From: Mycolicibacillus parakoreensis
Lineage (GTDB): Bacteria; Actinomycetota; Actinomycetes; Mycobacteriales; Mycobacteriaceae
DNA length: 64,000 bases
Direction of reading: 5' to 3'
Assembly: GCF_022370835.2 (NCBI RefSeq)
Contig: NZ_CP092365.1
Span: 3,857,564 to 3,921,563 of the forward strand
In this document: one piece after another, positions 8,415 to 16,905 of the stretch
Position numbering within the stretch: the first letter of the stretch is position 1
Layout of the letters: every line of letters starts with the position of its first letter
Notes under the pieces: generated by a model
Told to the model about the DNA's origin: nothing
What the model saw: only the letters and a program-made list of their open reading frames with translations
The model's database searches: none
Position numbers and translations under genes: made by a program

Positions 8415-8451
8415 TCGGTGCCGGCTCATGCTATTCGATCACCGGCACCGA
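8415..8451 (-). repeat. inverted repeat between amidohydrolase and thiolase genes
   Basis: Arms TCGGTGCCGG and CCGGCACCGA are perfect 10-bp complements separated by 17 bp, in the only sizeable gap (89 bp) of the operon and about 18 bp before the thiolase start. It could be an mRNA hairpin setting relative expression, or a regulator site. No T-tract follows, so it is not a classical terminator. Confidence 0.55.
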
Positions 8452-8486
8452 CTCGGTGGCTTATCTCCGCACGTTGGCCGTGCGTG

Positions 8487-9476
8487 TCAGCGCCGGATCC
8501 CGGCCACCAGGTGCTCCCAGTTGCCCGACGCGATTCGCCGCCGGTCACGATCGTCGAGGTCGGCCTCCTCGAGGAAGCGGCGCGCGCCGCCGCGCGGGGC
8601 GAACGCGAACGGGTAGTCGGTGGACAACAGGATGCGCTCGACGCCGACCACCTCGATCGCCCAGCGCAGGTAGCGGTGACTGAAAATGCCGCTGGGCGTG
8701 ACGAAGACGTTGTTGCGCACATACTCCGAAGGCGGGCGCGCGAGTGCGGCGGTGGGCCGCAACGCATCGATCCTGTCGAGGTAGAACAGCACCATCTCGC
8801 CCCAGTGGCCCACGATGACCTGCAGGTCGGGAAAGCGGTCGAAGACCCCGCCGAGGATCAGGCGCAGCAGCTCAACTCCGGTCTCGTAGTGCCAGCCGAC
8901 GCCGTGGGTGGCGAACGCGTCGTCGAGCGCCGGGTCGAAGCCCTGGTAATAGGCGGCTCGCACCGTCGGCGGCGGTGACTGCGGGTGCAGGTACAGCGGC
9001 GCGCCGAGTGCCTGCGCCGCGTCGAAGATCGGCCAGAAGTCGCGGTGATCGAGGTGGCGTTGGCCGGTCCGACCGAACAGCATCGCGCCGTGCAGCCCCA
9101 GCGTGGACACGGCCCGTTCCAGTTCGCGCGCCGCTGCGACCGGCGCCGGGGTCGACAGTGTCGCGAAGCCGTGCAGGCGGTCGGGGTGTGCCCGCACCGT
9201 CGCGGCGAGCAGGTCGTTGGCCGCGATCTGGAGTGCCACGGCGTCGTCGGGCGCCAGATTCTGCACGCCGGGCGCGGTCAGGGACAGCACCGCGGCGTCG
9301 AGTCCGGTCTCGGCCATCGCACTGAACCGCTCGCCGGTCAGGTCGGCGAGGCGCCCACCCTGTTCGTCGGCCGTGTAATAGCCCAGCACCGGATCCCGGT
9401 GTTGCGGGTCGAGCGCGCGCCACGCCCGCAACACCTCCGCGGTGACGAAATGCTCCTCGACGCCGATGGTGTTCAT
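8487..9476 (-). CDS. amidohydrolase-2 family metal-dependent decarboxylase/hydrolase
   Basis: A 329-residue amidohydrolase of the ACMSD/gamma-resorcylate decarboxylase family. The N-terminus IGVEEHFVT supplies the metal ligands in the ExH form used by the resorcylate decarboxylases. Further on are LYLHPQSPPP (metal His), IVGHWGEMVLFYLDR and LSTDYPFAFAP, whose Asp is the family's catalytic residue. This family decarboxylates hydroxybenzoates or hydrolyses C-C bonds. ATG at 9476 overlaps the stop of the upstream gene (ATGA), showing translational coupling. With a 4,5-dihydroxyphthalate-decarboxylase-like gene upstream, an aromatic-acid pathway is a reasonable inference. Confidence 0.83.
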   Translation of the reverse strand: MNTIGVEEHFVTAEVLRAWRALDPQHRDPVLGYYTADEQGGRLADLTGERFSAMAETGLDAAVLSLTAPGVQNLAPDDAVALQIAANDLLAATVRAHPDRLHGFATLSTPAPVAAARELERAVSTLGLHGAMLFGRTGQRHLDHRDFWPIFDAAQALGAPLYLHPQSPPPTVRAAYYQGFDPALDDAFATHGVGWHYETGVELLRLILGGVFDRFPDLQVIVGHWGEMVLFYLDRIDALRPTAALARPPSEYVRNNVFVTPSGIFSHRYLRWAIEVVGVERILLSTDYPFAFAPRGGARRFLEEADLDDRDRRRIASGNWEHLVAGIRR

Positions 9477-10477
9477 GACCCGAGCAACTCCGGTGCGAAG
9501 ATGTCCTCGCAGACCAAACGGCGACGCGACAGCCCCTGTTCGAAGTGGTAGCGCAAGAAGGTGTCGATCGCCTCGCGGTTGGCGTCGACACCGGAGGGCC
9601 ACCAGTGCTCACCGAGCAGGCGGCGGTTCTTGTCGACCAGCGCGCTGAACCACGGGGTCATGACGCTCATGTGTTGCTTGGTCATCCCGTCGCGATAATG
9701 CGCCATCGCCACGTCTTTCGCGTCGCGGAAGCCGCGGTAGAGCGCGGTGGCCAGGCCGGGGTGTCGCTCGAGCAGCTCACGGCGCACGACGACGGTGTGC
9801 ATGATCGGGAATATCCCGGTGCGCCGGAAGTAGTCGCGTTCGACCGATTCGGCGTCGGCGAACAGCGGCGCGACCCGCGGTGAATCCCGCAGGATCCCCT
9901 CGGGGACGTCGACGGAGACCAGGGCGTCGATCTCGCCGGCTTCCAGCATCGGCCCCAACGCCTCGCCGGCTGCCGCCGACGTGACATCGACGTCGCCGGG
10001 ATGGGGCCGGTGAACGAAATCGAACGGCGCGAGGGGGCGGTTGGTCCCGCCGACGATCCACCGCGACTGCTCCGGTCTGAGGCCGTAGTCGTCGGCGAAG
10101 ATGCCCTTGACCCATACGCCGACATCGGTTCCATACATGCCGAACTCGCCGATGGTCTTGCCGGCGAGGTCCGGCGGGGCGGCGATACCGCTGGCGGTGT
10201 TGACGAACACGCAGGAGTGGCGGAAGTGACGCGCCGGGAACACCGGGATCGCGATGAACGGCGGGTCGTCGCAATCGAGTGTGCGCAGATAGAACGTCAA
10301 CCCCAGTTCGGCGACGTCGAACGCCCGCGCGGCCACCATGCGCTCGAAGACCTCCGAGATCACCGGTGCGGTGGCGAAGGTGGCCTCGACGCCGTCGATG
10401 GTGACGGTGCCGTCGATAAGCGCCCGGGTGTTCTCGTAGTCCCCGAGACCGATACGCAGGTGCGGGGTGCCGGCCAT
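9473..10477 (-). CDS. 4,5-dihydroxyphthalate decarboxylase-like / periplasmic-binding-fold protein
   Basis: A 334-residue protein resembling Pht5-type 4,5-dihydroxyphthalate decarboxylases, which share the type-2 periplasmic binding fold. The N-terminus LRIGLGDYENTRALIDG is the family signature; FYLRTLDCDDPPFIAIPVFPAR, the IGEFGMYGTDVGVWVKGI loop and a C-terminal helical block follow. No signal peptide is visible, so it is cytoplasmic, consistent with an enzyme rather than a transport receptor. ATG 10477 is preceded by AAAGGAGG at good spacing, which decides the start over an upstream in-frame Met. First gene of the operon; the site at 10494-10507 lies in its promoter region. Confidence 0.78.
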   Translation of the reverse strand: MAGTPHLRIGLGDYENTRALIDGTVTIDGVEATFATAPVISEVFERMVAARAFDVAELGLTFYLRTLDCDDPPFIAIPVFPARHFRHSCVFVNTASGIAAPPDLAGKTIGEFGMYGTDVGVWVKGIFADDYGLRPEQSRWIVGGTNRPLAPFDFVHRPHPGDVDVTSAAAGEALGPMLEAGEIDALVSVDVPEGILRDSPRVAPLFADAESVERDYFRRTGIFPIMHTVVVRRELLERHPGLATALYRGFRDAKDVAMAHYRDGMTKQHMSVMTPWFSALVDKNRRLLGEHWWPSGVDANREAIDTFLRYHFEQGLSRRRLVCEDIFAPELLGS

Positions 10478-10493
10478 GACCGCCTCCTTTCCG

Positions 10494-10507
10494 TGAATGC
10501 TCATTTA
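10494..10507. promoter_or_regulatory. operator-like half-conserved palindrome, copy 1
   Basis: TGAATGCTCATTTA differs from the perfect palindrome at 10542-10555 at two positions and lies 16 bp before the start codon of the minus-strand operon. Two copies flanking the promoters of divergent genes fit autoregulation and operon control by the TetR at 10595. Confidence 0.5.
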
Positions 10508-10541
10508 CGATGGTGCGCCGCGGTCGCGTGCCGTGTCAAGA

Positions 10542-10555
10542 TGAATGATCATTCA
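10542..10555. promoter_or_regulatory. perfect palindrome, candidate TetR operator, copy 2
   Basis: TGAATGATCATTCA is a perfect 14-bp palindrome 40 bp upstream of the tetR start codon. Length and symmetry suit a TetR dimer. Confidence 0.6.
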
Positions 10556-10594
10556 CCGAAGTCGACGGGTCGCCGCCCGCAAGGAGGTCCTGCG

Positions 10595-11242
10595 ATGCCC
10601 CGCCTCACCCCGGAGCGACGCGAAGCGCGCCGCGCCGCGATCGTCGCCGCCGCCCGGCGTTGTTTTTCTCGCGACGGCTTTCATCAGACGTCGATGCCCG
10701 ACATCGCCGCCGAGGCGGGCCTGTCGGCGGGGGCGTCCTACCGCTACTTCTCCAGCAAGGAGGACATCATCATCGAGATCGCCGGCGACGCGTTCGCGAC
10801 GATGTTCGCACCACTCGACGAGCACCTCGTCGAGCGCGGTCGCGCCCCCACGGTCGCCGACCTGGTCGTCGGCGCGATCGGTCCCGTCGGCGGCGAGACC
10901 ACCCGCGACGCCGCGGGCCACCCCGTTTCGGTCGACGAGCTGCTGCGCTGCGCGGTCCAGGCGTGGGCGGAGCTGTTGCGCCACGAGGAGCTGCGCCGAC
11001 GCGCGGTGGCCGGAAGCGATCGCGTCCGCGCTCAGATGGCCGCGGCTCTGCGTCGAGGACAGCAGGCCGGCACCGTGCCCGCGAATCTGGACCCCGAGCG
11101 CGCCACCCGGGTCGTCATGGCACTGGTGCACGGATTCATCCTGCAGCGCACAGCGTTCGGCCTCGACGACACCGAGGGCTTCGCCCACGACGTACGCACC
11201 GTGCTGACCGGCCTCGGGCGGGGTACCGAGCTCGACGATTGA
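10595..11242 (+). CDS. TetR/AcrR family regulator of the catabolic operon
   Basis: A 215-residue TetR-family regulator: N-terminal REARRAAIVAAARRCFSRDGF, then the helix-turn-helix TSMPDIAAEAGLSAGASYRYFSSKEDIIIEI, then an all-helical effector domain rich in Arg and Ala. ATG 10595 has a textbook AAGGAGGTCC ribosome site. It is divergent from the four-gene operon 6713-10477, with two copies of a related palindrome between the start codons, so it most likely represses the operon and itself until an aromatic or acyl-CoA effector binds. The effector is not deducible. Confidence 0.87.
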   Translation: MPRLTPERREARRAAIVAAARRCFSRDGFHQTSMPDIAAEAGLSAGASYRYFSSKEDIIIEIAGDAFATMFAPLDEHLVERGRAPTVADLVVGAIGPVGGETTRDAAGHPVSVDELLRCAVQAWAELLRHEELRRRAVAGSDRVRAQMAAALRRGQQAGTVPANLDPERATRVVMALVHGFILQRTAFGLDDTEGFAHDVRTVLTGLGRGTELDD

Positions 11243-11514
11243 CCCGTGTGCGCCCGCGGCCGGGCCGGTGGCATCGCTCACCGTGTGTGCGCGGCGCGCC
11301 ATAGCGCGACGATGCGTGTTTCACTACCATGGATTTCCATGGCTTTTGGCGGGTCCCGGCCAAACAACCACCAGCCCCGCTGGGCCTTGCAGGGGCGCCC
11401 GATCCGGCGTGCTTCACATCCCGGCTCCCGGCTTGGCCCAACGGGAGGACCGCGGTGTCACCGGGCGCCGGTCCGGTCTTGCGGCGGAAGGTCGAGGCCA
11501 AACCCGTGAGGAAC
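11243..11514. promoter_or_regulatory. spacer upstream of GH15 operon with inverted repeat
   Basis: This 272-bp spacer holds no convincing gene. It contains CCATGGATTTCCATGG (11327-11342), two 7-bp arms around TT, a possible regulator site for the downstream operon. The rest shows no recognisable promoter or RNA element. Confidence 0.35.
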
Positions 11515-13365
11515 ATGGGCGGTGGGGCCCGCCGGCAGGGGGCGAGCGTGCCGGCCGCGCCGGTGCGGACCGACGGGTATCTGCCGTTGCGCGGTTATGC
11601 GGTGATCGGTGATGGTCGGACCACCGCTTTGGTGGGCCGCGACGGGTCGATTGACTGGTTGGCCTTGCCGGACATGGATTCGCCGACCGTGTTTGCGGCC
11701 GTCCTTGACGCCGATCGTGGTGGCCGGTTTGAGCTGGTGCCCGCGGTGCCGTTTCGTGTGACACGACGCTATCTGCCGAACACCAATGTGCTCGAGACGA
11801 CGTTCGTCACGGATTCCGGGACGCTGACGGTGACCGACGCGCTCACCGTGTCCGATGACGCGGCGCTCACCCCGGTGCGGGAGCTGCAACGACGGGTCGA
11901 CGGTCTGAGCGGCTGTGTGCGGGTGAACTGGAGCGTGCGGCCTCGGTTCGGCTACGGTGCCCACCGGCCGCGGCTGTCGTGGCGGTCCGGGGTGCCGGTC
12001 GCGTCTCACAGGTCGGCCGCGGTGGCGGTGTCCTCCTGGGCGGCGGGAACACCGGCGTGCGAAAGCGGGGCCATCGTCAGCGAATTCAGTGTGCGCAAAG
12101 GTGACAGCGCACTGCTGGCGATGACCTTCGCCGACCAGGAGCCGCTGGTGCTGCCCGGACGGGCCGAGTGCTCCGCCCGACTGGCCCGCACGCAGAAGGC
12201 CTGGGCTGACTGGGCGCGCCAACGCCGGTATCCGGATCGGTGGCGCGACGCGGTGGTGCGCAGCGCCCTGGCGATGAAACTGCTGCTGTTCGCGCCGTCG
12301 GGTGCGATCGCCGCGGCGGCGACGACGTCGCTTCCGGAAACAATTGGCGGGCCGCGTAACTGGGATTACCGTTACTCGTGGGTCCGTGACTCGGCGTTGG
12401 TGCTCAATGCGTTTTTGAATATCGGCTGCATCGCCGAAGCACGCAGCTACTACTGGTGGTTGATGCACGCCAGCCAGCTCACCCACCCGCGGCTTCGGGT
12501 TTTCTACCGACTGTCCGGCCGACCACCCGGACGAGAAAGGACCCTGCCGCTGGCCGGCTACCGCCATTCCGCGCCGGTGCGGATCGGCAACGCCGCCTCC
12601 GGGCAGCTGCAGCTCGATATCTACGGCGAAGGCCTGCAGACCAGCCGCAGATATGTTGAGGCCGGTGGCCGGCTGGATTCGGATGCGGCGCGCAGGCTGG
12701 CCGCACTGGCCGATTTGGTGTGCGCCACCTGGCAGCGATCCGACGCCGGGATTTGGGAGGTCCGCGGGCAACCCCTGCACCACACCCAGTCGAAGATGAT
12801 GTGCTGGATCGCCCTCGACCGCGCGGCCGAACTCGCCGACCACGACCTGATCCCCGACCGCAACCTGGCGCGTTGGCGTTCCGTCCGGGCACAGATCCAC
12901 GAATTCATCCAAACTCGTTGCGTCTCCACACGGCACGGCGGCTACGCTCGCTGCGCCGACAGCGACGACGTGGATGCCGCCGTGTTGCTCGGGCTGCTGC
13001 ACGGATACACCGACGGCGCTGATCCCGTCATGCGGGCCACCATCGAGGCCGTCAACGCTGACCTGCGCCACGGCCCCCACGTGCACCGCTACCGGTCCGC
13101 CGACGGGCTGGAGGGCACCGAGGGGGCGTTTTTGCCGTGCTCGTTTTGGCTCGCCGAAGCTCTGGCCCACACCGGACGACTCCACGAGGCCGCCGACCTC
13201 ATGGACGAACTGGTGGGGTTGGCCAACGACGTCGGCCTCTACAGCGAAGAAATCGACCCGGCCACCGGCGCGTTCCTGGGTAACCTGCCCCAGGGCCTGA
13301 CCCATCTGGCGCTGATCAACGCCGCATGCACCATCAGCGCGCGACTCGGGCAGGCGCACCGGTGA
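11515..13365 (+). CDS. glycoside hydrolase family 15 (glucoamylase/trehalase-like) protein
   Basis: A 616-residue GH15 protein, cytoplasmic (no signal peptide). The N-terminal beta domain contains GYLPLRGYAVIGDGRTTALVGRDG-like strands; the (alpha/alpha)6 catalytic domain starts near residue 280 with NWDYRYSWVRDSALVLNAF. The two family blocks that carry the general acid and base Glu are present: GIWEVRG near residue 411 and LYSEEIDP near residue 575, followed by GNLPQGLTHLALI. This suggests hydrolysis of alpha-glucosidic bonds, for example trehalose or maltosides, as for mycobacterial GH15 trehalase. Starts at GTG 11506 or ATG 11515; GAGGA sits just before the latter. It overlaps the next gene by GTGA. 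Confidence 0.85.
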   Translation: MGGGARRQGASVPAAPVRTDGYLPLRGYAVIGDGRTTALVGRDGSIDWLALPDMDSPTVFAAVLDADRGGRFELVPAVPFRVTRRYLPNTNVLETTFVTDSGTLTVTDALTVSDDAALTPVRELQRRVDGLSGCVRVNWSVRPRFGYGAHRPRLSWRSGVPVASHRSAAVAVSSWAAGTPACESGAIVSEFSVRKGDSALLAMTFADQEPLVLPGRAECSARLARTQKAWADWARQRRYPDRWRDAVVRSALAMKLLLFAPSGAIAAAATTSLPETIGGPRNWDYRYSWVRDSALVLNAFLNIGCIAEARSYYWWLMHASQLTHPRLRVFYRLSGRPPGRERTLPLAGYRHSAPVRIGNAASGQLQLDIYGEGLQTSRRYVEAGGRLDSDAARRLAALADLVCATWQRSDAGIWEVRGQPLHHTQSKMMCWIALDRAAELADHDLIPDRNLARWRSVRAQIHEFIQTRCVSTRHGGYARCADSDDVDAAVLLGLLHGYTDGADPVMRATIEAVNADLRHGPHVHRYRSADGLEGTEGAFLPCSFWLAEALAHTGRLHEAADLMDELVGLANDVGLYSEEIDPATGAFLGNLPQGLTHLALINAACTISARLGQAHR

Positions 13366-13850
13366 GCATCTGGACGGCTTTGGCCGCAGCGTTCGTCGGC
13401 ACCCTGGTGCTCACCACCGTGTTGAGCGCCGCGAGCGAGGCCAAGCTGACCCGCATGGACCTGCCGTTCCTGCTGGGCACCGTGTTCACCACCGACCGCG
13501 GCAAAGCCAAGGTGATCGGCTACCTGACCCAGTTCACCATCGGACAAGTCATCGGGCTGCTCTACTACGCCGTCTTTGCGGCCGTCCACCACGCCGACGT
13601 GTGGCTGGGCGCCCTGCTGGGCTTGGTGCACGGTCTGTTTGCCGGCACCGTTTTGGTGAACATCGTGCTCCCGATGATCCACCCCCGGATGGGCACAACG
13701 ACCACGAGCGCACCCGACGTGGCGTTGCTCGAACCACCCGGCTTCTTACTGCTCAACTACGGATGGACAACCCCGCTCATCGGCGGCGCCGCCCACGTGG
13801 CCTATGGGGCGATCATGGGCGCGTCCCTCGCCACCGCCGGGGCGCCCTGA
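13362..13850 (+). CDS. four-helix integral membrane protein, unknown function
   Basis: A 162-residue protein with four hydrophobic segments (IWTALAAAFVGTLVLTTVL, then FTIGQVIGLLYYAVFAAV, then LLGLVHGLFAGTVLVNIVL, and the final LIGGAAHVAYGAIMGAS). The loop between the first two is basic and includes TTDRGKAKV. I recognise no named domain. The GTG start overlaps the GH15 stop as GTGA, so the two are translated together. It may anchor or partner the GH15 enzyme or the following ABC system; that is inference. Confidence 0.7.
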   Translation: MSIWTALAAAFVGTLVLTTVLSAASEAKLTRMDLPFLLGTVFTTDRGKAKVIGYLTQFTIGQVIGLLYYAVFAAVHHADVWLGALLGLVHGLFAGTVLVNIVLPMIHPRMGTTTTSAPDVALLEPPGFLLLNYGWTTPLIGGAAHVAYGAIMGASLATAGAP

Positions 13851-14003
13851 TCGGTGTGGGGCCCTGCCGCCGCGTGGCGGCGCGAAGCCACCTTCGAGCC
13901 GGACTCACCCCGGTCACTGCAACAGCCCCGACACCATCCAGCGGCGCGTAAACCCGCGTTTAGCCGACACATCGGCCGGGTAGCTTGCCAGGAACCGACG
14001 GGG

Positions 14004-14720
14004 GTGATCCCACTGGAGTCGACGGCGGCGTTGGAGTTCACGGGCATAGCGTTCGCGGCGCGCGGAATCTCTGTTCGCGGGCCGACAGGGTGTGCGTTCG
14101 CCAACGTTTCGCTCGACATCGCCGCCGGCCAATTGGGGGTGATCGTTGCGCCGGCGGGTTCCGGGCGCACAGCGCTGCTCTTGGCGTTGGCTGCACGGAT
14201 GCGGTTGGTAACCGGAACAATCGCGGTCGGCGGTCATCGCCTGCCCGGGGGTGAGCGGCGGGTACAACGTGCGGTTTCGGTTGCCCAAGCGGCCCCGGCG
14301 GTGGATCTCGATGATGACCTGCGGGTGGGGGAACTCATCGCCGAGCGGGCGATGATCAGCCGGTCCCGCCCGACACCGCCGGCGATAGCAGAGGTGTTCG
14401 ACGTCCTCGGTCTGCGTCTGCCGCGCAGGTCGACCATCGGTCAACTCCCCCGAGGCGAGCGCACCATGCTGGCCACCGGACTGGCGGCCGCCGAGCGACC
14501 GTGCGCCGTGGTCGTCGACGACGCAGACAGCGGCTGCGGTCCAGCCGAGCGCCGGCGGGTGTGGAGCGGCTTGCACGCGTTGACCCGACTCGGCTGCACG
14601 GTGGTGGCCAGCAGCACCCACATCCCCGACATGCTCGACGAAACGGATATGGCCACCACGGCGCTGCCACACCCGTTCGAACGCGACGCGACTCCCGTCG
14701 CGCCGGAGGAGAAACGATGA
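14004..14720 (+). CDS. degenerate ABC-type ATPase subunit
   Basis: A 238-residue ABC ATPase-like protein with damaged motifs. The Walker A equivalent is APAGSGRTALL (Arg where Lys is invariant), the signature is LPRGER rather than LSGGQ, and Walker B is AVVVDDAD (Asp for the catalytic Glu). It therefore looks catalytically weak or non-hydrolytic, yet the fold and the C-terminal helical region are intact. The GTG at 14004 has no strong ribosome site, so the start is uncertain. The gene ends in ATGA overlapping the YhgE/Pip permease gene, so the two form a transporter pair. Known of family: YhgE/Pip proteins often pair with ABC-type ATPases. Confidence 0.75.
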   Translation: MIPLESTAALEFTGIAFAARGISVRGPTGCAFANVSLDIAAGQLGVIVAPAGSGRTALLLALAARMRLVTGTIAVGGHRLPGGERRVQRAVSVAQAAPAVDLDDDLRVGELIAERAMISRSRPTPPAIAEVFDVLGLRLPRRSTIGQLPRGERTMLATGLAAAERPCAVVVDDADSGCGPAERRRVWSGLHALTRLGCTVVASSTHIPDMLDETDMATTALPHPFERDATPVAPEEKR

Positions 14721-16390
14721 CTGCTCTACGTTTGGCACTTTTGGAGTTTCGCCGTTTCCGGCGGCCGCAGCGCTGGATAGTCCCGGTGGCGCTGGCGCTG
14801 ATCCCGCTGTTGTACGGGTCGCTGTATCTCTGGTCGAACTGGGACCCGTACGGCAAGACCGCCGAGATCCCCGTCGCCGTGGTCGTTCAAGATGAACCGG
14901 CGGTCGCCAACGGCCAGCTGATCGATGCGGGCGGGCAGTTCGCCGAGCAGCTGCGGGCGTCGGGGAAATTTCAATGGCACTTCACCGACGCCGACGACGC
15001 GGATGAGGGACTGCGGCACGGGCGTTACTACTTCACGATCACCGTCCCGCCCGACTTCAGCGCGAAGCTCGCCAGCGCAGAGAATCCCACACCGCAACGC
15101 GCGAGTCTGGACATCACGCTGAATGACGCGAACAACTACCTGGTCGGCATCATCGCGCAGACCGCGAGATCCGAACTGGAAGAACAAATCAACAGCGCGG
15201 CCCATGGCGCCTATGCCCGCGCCGTCTACGGAGAGCTGACTCAGGTCAAACAGCAGCTCAAGATCGCAGCAGAAGGCGCCCATCGGTTGGTCGACGGCAC
15301 GGTGCTCGCCCAGCAAGGCAGTGCCGCCTTGACCGAAGGGATCGATGCTGTGCAGGCCGGTTCGGCGGCCATCGGCGACGGGGTCGCTCAGGTGTCGACC
15401 ACCAGCGCTGCCGCCGACGCGGCCATCACACAAGTCATCGATGCCGTGGTGGCACTGATCCCCGAGGATGAGCCACACCTCGACGGGCTCAAACAGGCCT
15501 TGCGCGCCGCAGAGAATCTGTTGCAGGCGCTGACCACCGGGGCACAGAGGGTCACCGCCGGGGCGACGCAGATCTCGACCGCGCTGGGGCCGCTGAAGAG
15601 CGGCAGCATGACGTTGCAGTCCGGCGCCGACCAGACGAACAGCGGCGCAACGGAGCTGTCGGATGTGATCGATGGTGCACTGCACAAGATTCCGGACACC
15701 AGTCCACAGCAGACCGCTGCGGCGTCCGATGTGCTGAGTTCCCCGGTCGAGATCAGCACCGAAAACCTGAATCCGGCCGGTGTGTACGGACGGGGCTTCA
15801 CACCGTTCTTCTTCGCGATCGCGTTGTGGGTCGTCGGCGTGCTGGCCTATCTGTTCTTCAGGCCGGCGAACTTGCGCGCCTGGGCCGGTCGGGTCAGCGC
15901 ACTGACGGTCGCCGTCGGCGGATGGCTGCCGGCCGCCGTCGTCACCGCCGTCGGTGGTCTGGTGCTCTACGGGGTCGTCGCCGCGGGGCTCGGCCTGAAG
16001 CCGGATCACCCACTGTGGTTGGCGGGGCTGCTGGTTCTCGCGGCGGGATCGTTCATGGCCATCGATCACTTCTTGCGGGTGACTTTCGGTGTCATCGGCG
16101 GAGGCCTGTCGCTGGCGTTGCTGATCATTCAGCTGACTTCCTGCGGCGGGCTTTATCCCATCGAGACGATGCCCGCGCCGTTTCGGGTGATTCATCCTCT
16201 CATCCCGATGACGTATGTGGTTGACGGGCTGCGGGTGGCGGTGTCTGGCGGGCTCACCGGCAACCTGATCCGGGACATCCTGGTACTCACCGGATTCCTC
16301 GTCGTGTTCCTCGGCGCCACCACGCTCATGCTCCGGAGGCAACGGATTTGGACGATCGCCCGACTACATCCCCGGATCGAGACCGGATAG
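14717..16390 (+). CDS. YhgE/Pip domain membrane permease (ABC-2-like)
   Basis: A 557-residue membrane protein of the YhgE/Pip (ABC-2-type) family. One N-terminal transmembrane helix (IVPVALALIPLLYGSLYLW) is followed by a roughly 300-residue extracytoplasmic domain rich in Ala, Gln and Ser with heptad-like repeats (likely coiled coil), and a C-terminal bundle of about five helices (PFFFAIALWVVGVLAYLFF through LVLTGFLVVFLGATTLML). Related proteins export lipids, peptides or phage receptors; the cargo is unknown. ATG overlaps the stop of the ATPase gene in ATGA. It is last in the GH15 operon. Confidence 0.82.
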   Translation: MTALRLALLEFRRFRRPQRWIVPVALALIPLLYGSLYLWSNWDPYGKTAEIPVAVVVQDEPAVANGQLIDAGGQFAEQLRASGKFQWHFTDADDADEGLRHGRYYFTITVPPDFSAKLASAENPTPQRASLDITLNDANNYLVGIIAQTARSELEEQINSAAHGAYARAVYGELTQVKQQLKIAAEGAHRLVDGTVLAQQGSAALTEGIDAVQAGSAAIGDGVAQVSTTSAAADAAITQVIDAVVALIPEDEPHLDGLKQALRAAENLLQALTTGAQRVTAGATQISTALGPLKSGSMTLQSGADQTNSGATELSDVIDGALHKIPDTSPQQTAAASDVLSSPVEISTENLNPAGVYGRGFTPFFFAIALWVVGVLAYLFFRPANLRAWAGRVSALTVAVGGWLPAAVVTAVGGLVLYGVVAAGLGLKPDHPLWLAGLLVLAAGSFMAIDHFLRVTFGVIGGGLSLALLIIQLTSCGGLYPIETMPAPFRVIHPLIPMTYVVDGLRVAVSGGLTGNLIRDILVLTGFLVVFLGATTLMLRRQRIWTIARLHPRIETG

Positions 16391-16499
16391 CGCGGCGGTG
16401 TCGCAGGGCGGTGTGGCGGCGTGTCTGGCGGCGTGTCTGGCGGCGATTCGGGTCGCCGGTCGCGGTCATGTCGCGGTGCTGATCAACTTGGCGACGCCC

Positions 16500-16865
16500 C
16501 GCATGACGGTGCGGGCCGCGGCGCCGCGCACGCACTCCAGTCGGCTCTGAGGAACCGGGCCGCTGGGCGGGGTGGATGAACACCACCGCCGAACGCGCGT
16601 CCAAGGCGGCCCACAGGTCGTCTTGTCCGTCCTGGCCGAGGTAGGTGCCGGAGTTGTTGGCGAGCAGCACAACGCCGTCGACGTTGAGGTCGTCGAGCGC
16701 CCGGATGACCTCGGCGACCGACTCCTCCACATGCGGCATCGGTGCGGTGGCGAAGAACCCGAAGCGGTCGGGCTCTGCGGCGACCAGCGCGGCGGTGTGG
16801 TGCTCCTTTGTTCGTCCGGGATGCCGGCGTCGGCCAGTGCGGGAACCGGGTACGTTTCTCGGCAA
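16500..16865 (-). pseudogene. amidohydrolase remnant, frameshifted
   Basis: On the minus strand a segment reads AALVAAEPDRFGFFATAPMP, VIRALDDLNVDGVVLLANNSG and then AVVFIHPAQRPG, which is the middle of an amidohydrolase-2 protein. Its upstream part (VPALADAGIPDEQ) is in another frame and the downstream HPAQ block degrades into Arg-rich sequence, so the gene is truncated and frameshifted. Nearby, short GTGTCTGGCGGC units (about 16412-16445) are a low-complexity repeat. Confidence 0.55.
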
Positions 16866-16893
16866 GAAGGCAGTGGCCTCTGCGTGAATCGTC

Positions 16894-16899
16894 TAATTT
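16894..16899 (+). promoter_or_regulatory. -10 element (TAATTT), leaderless start
   Basis: TAATTT sits 6 nt before the ATG at 16906, which has no ribosome site, so transcription and translation likely start together. Confidence 0.4.
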
Positions 16900-16905
16900 C
16901 TGGCT

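Noticed and set aside
14004-14720. Pseudogene call for the degenerate ABC ATPase
   Set aside because: The frame is intact, overlaps the permease gene in ATGA, and all altered motifs keep their spacing, which fits a retained non-canonical subunit better than decay.
16405-16450. Short GTGTCTGGCGGC-type repeats considered as a CRISPR-like array
   Set aside because: Units are short, directly adjacent without unique spacers, and in a decayed stretch; no cas genes are present.
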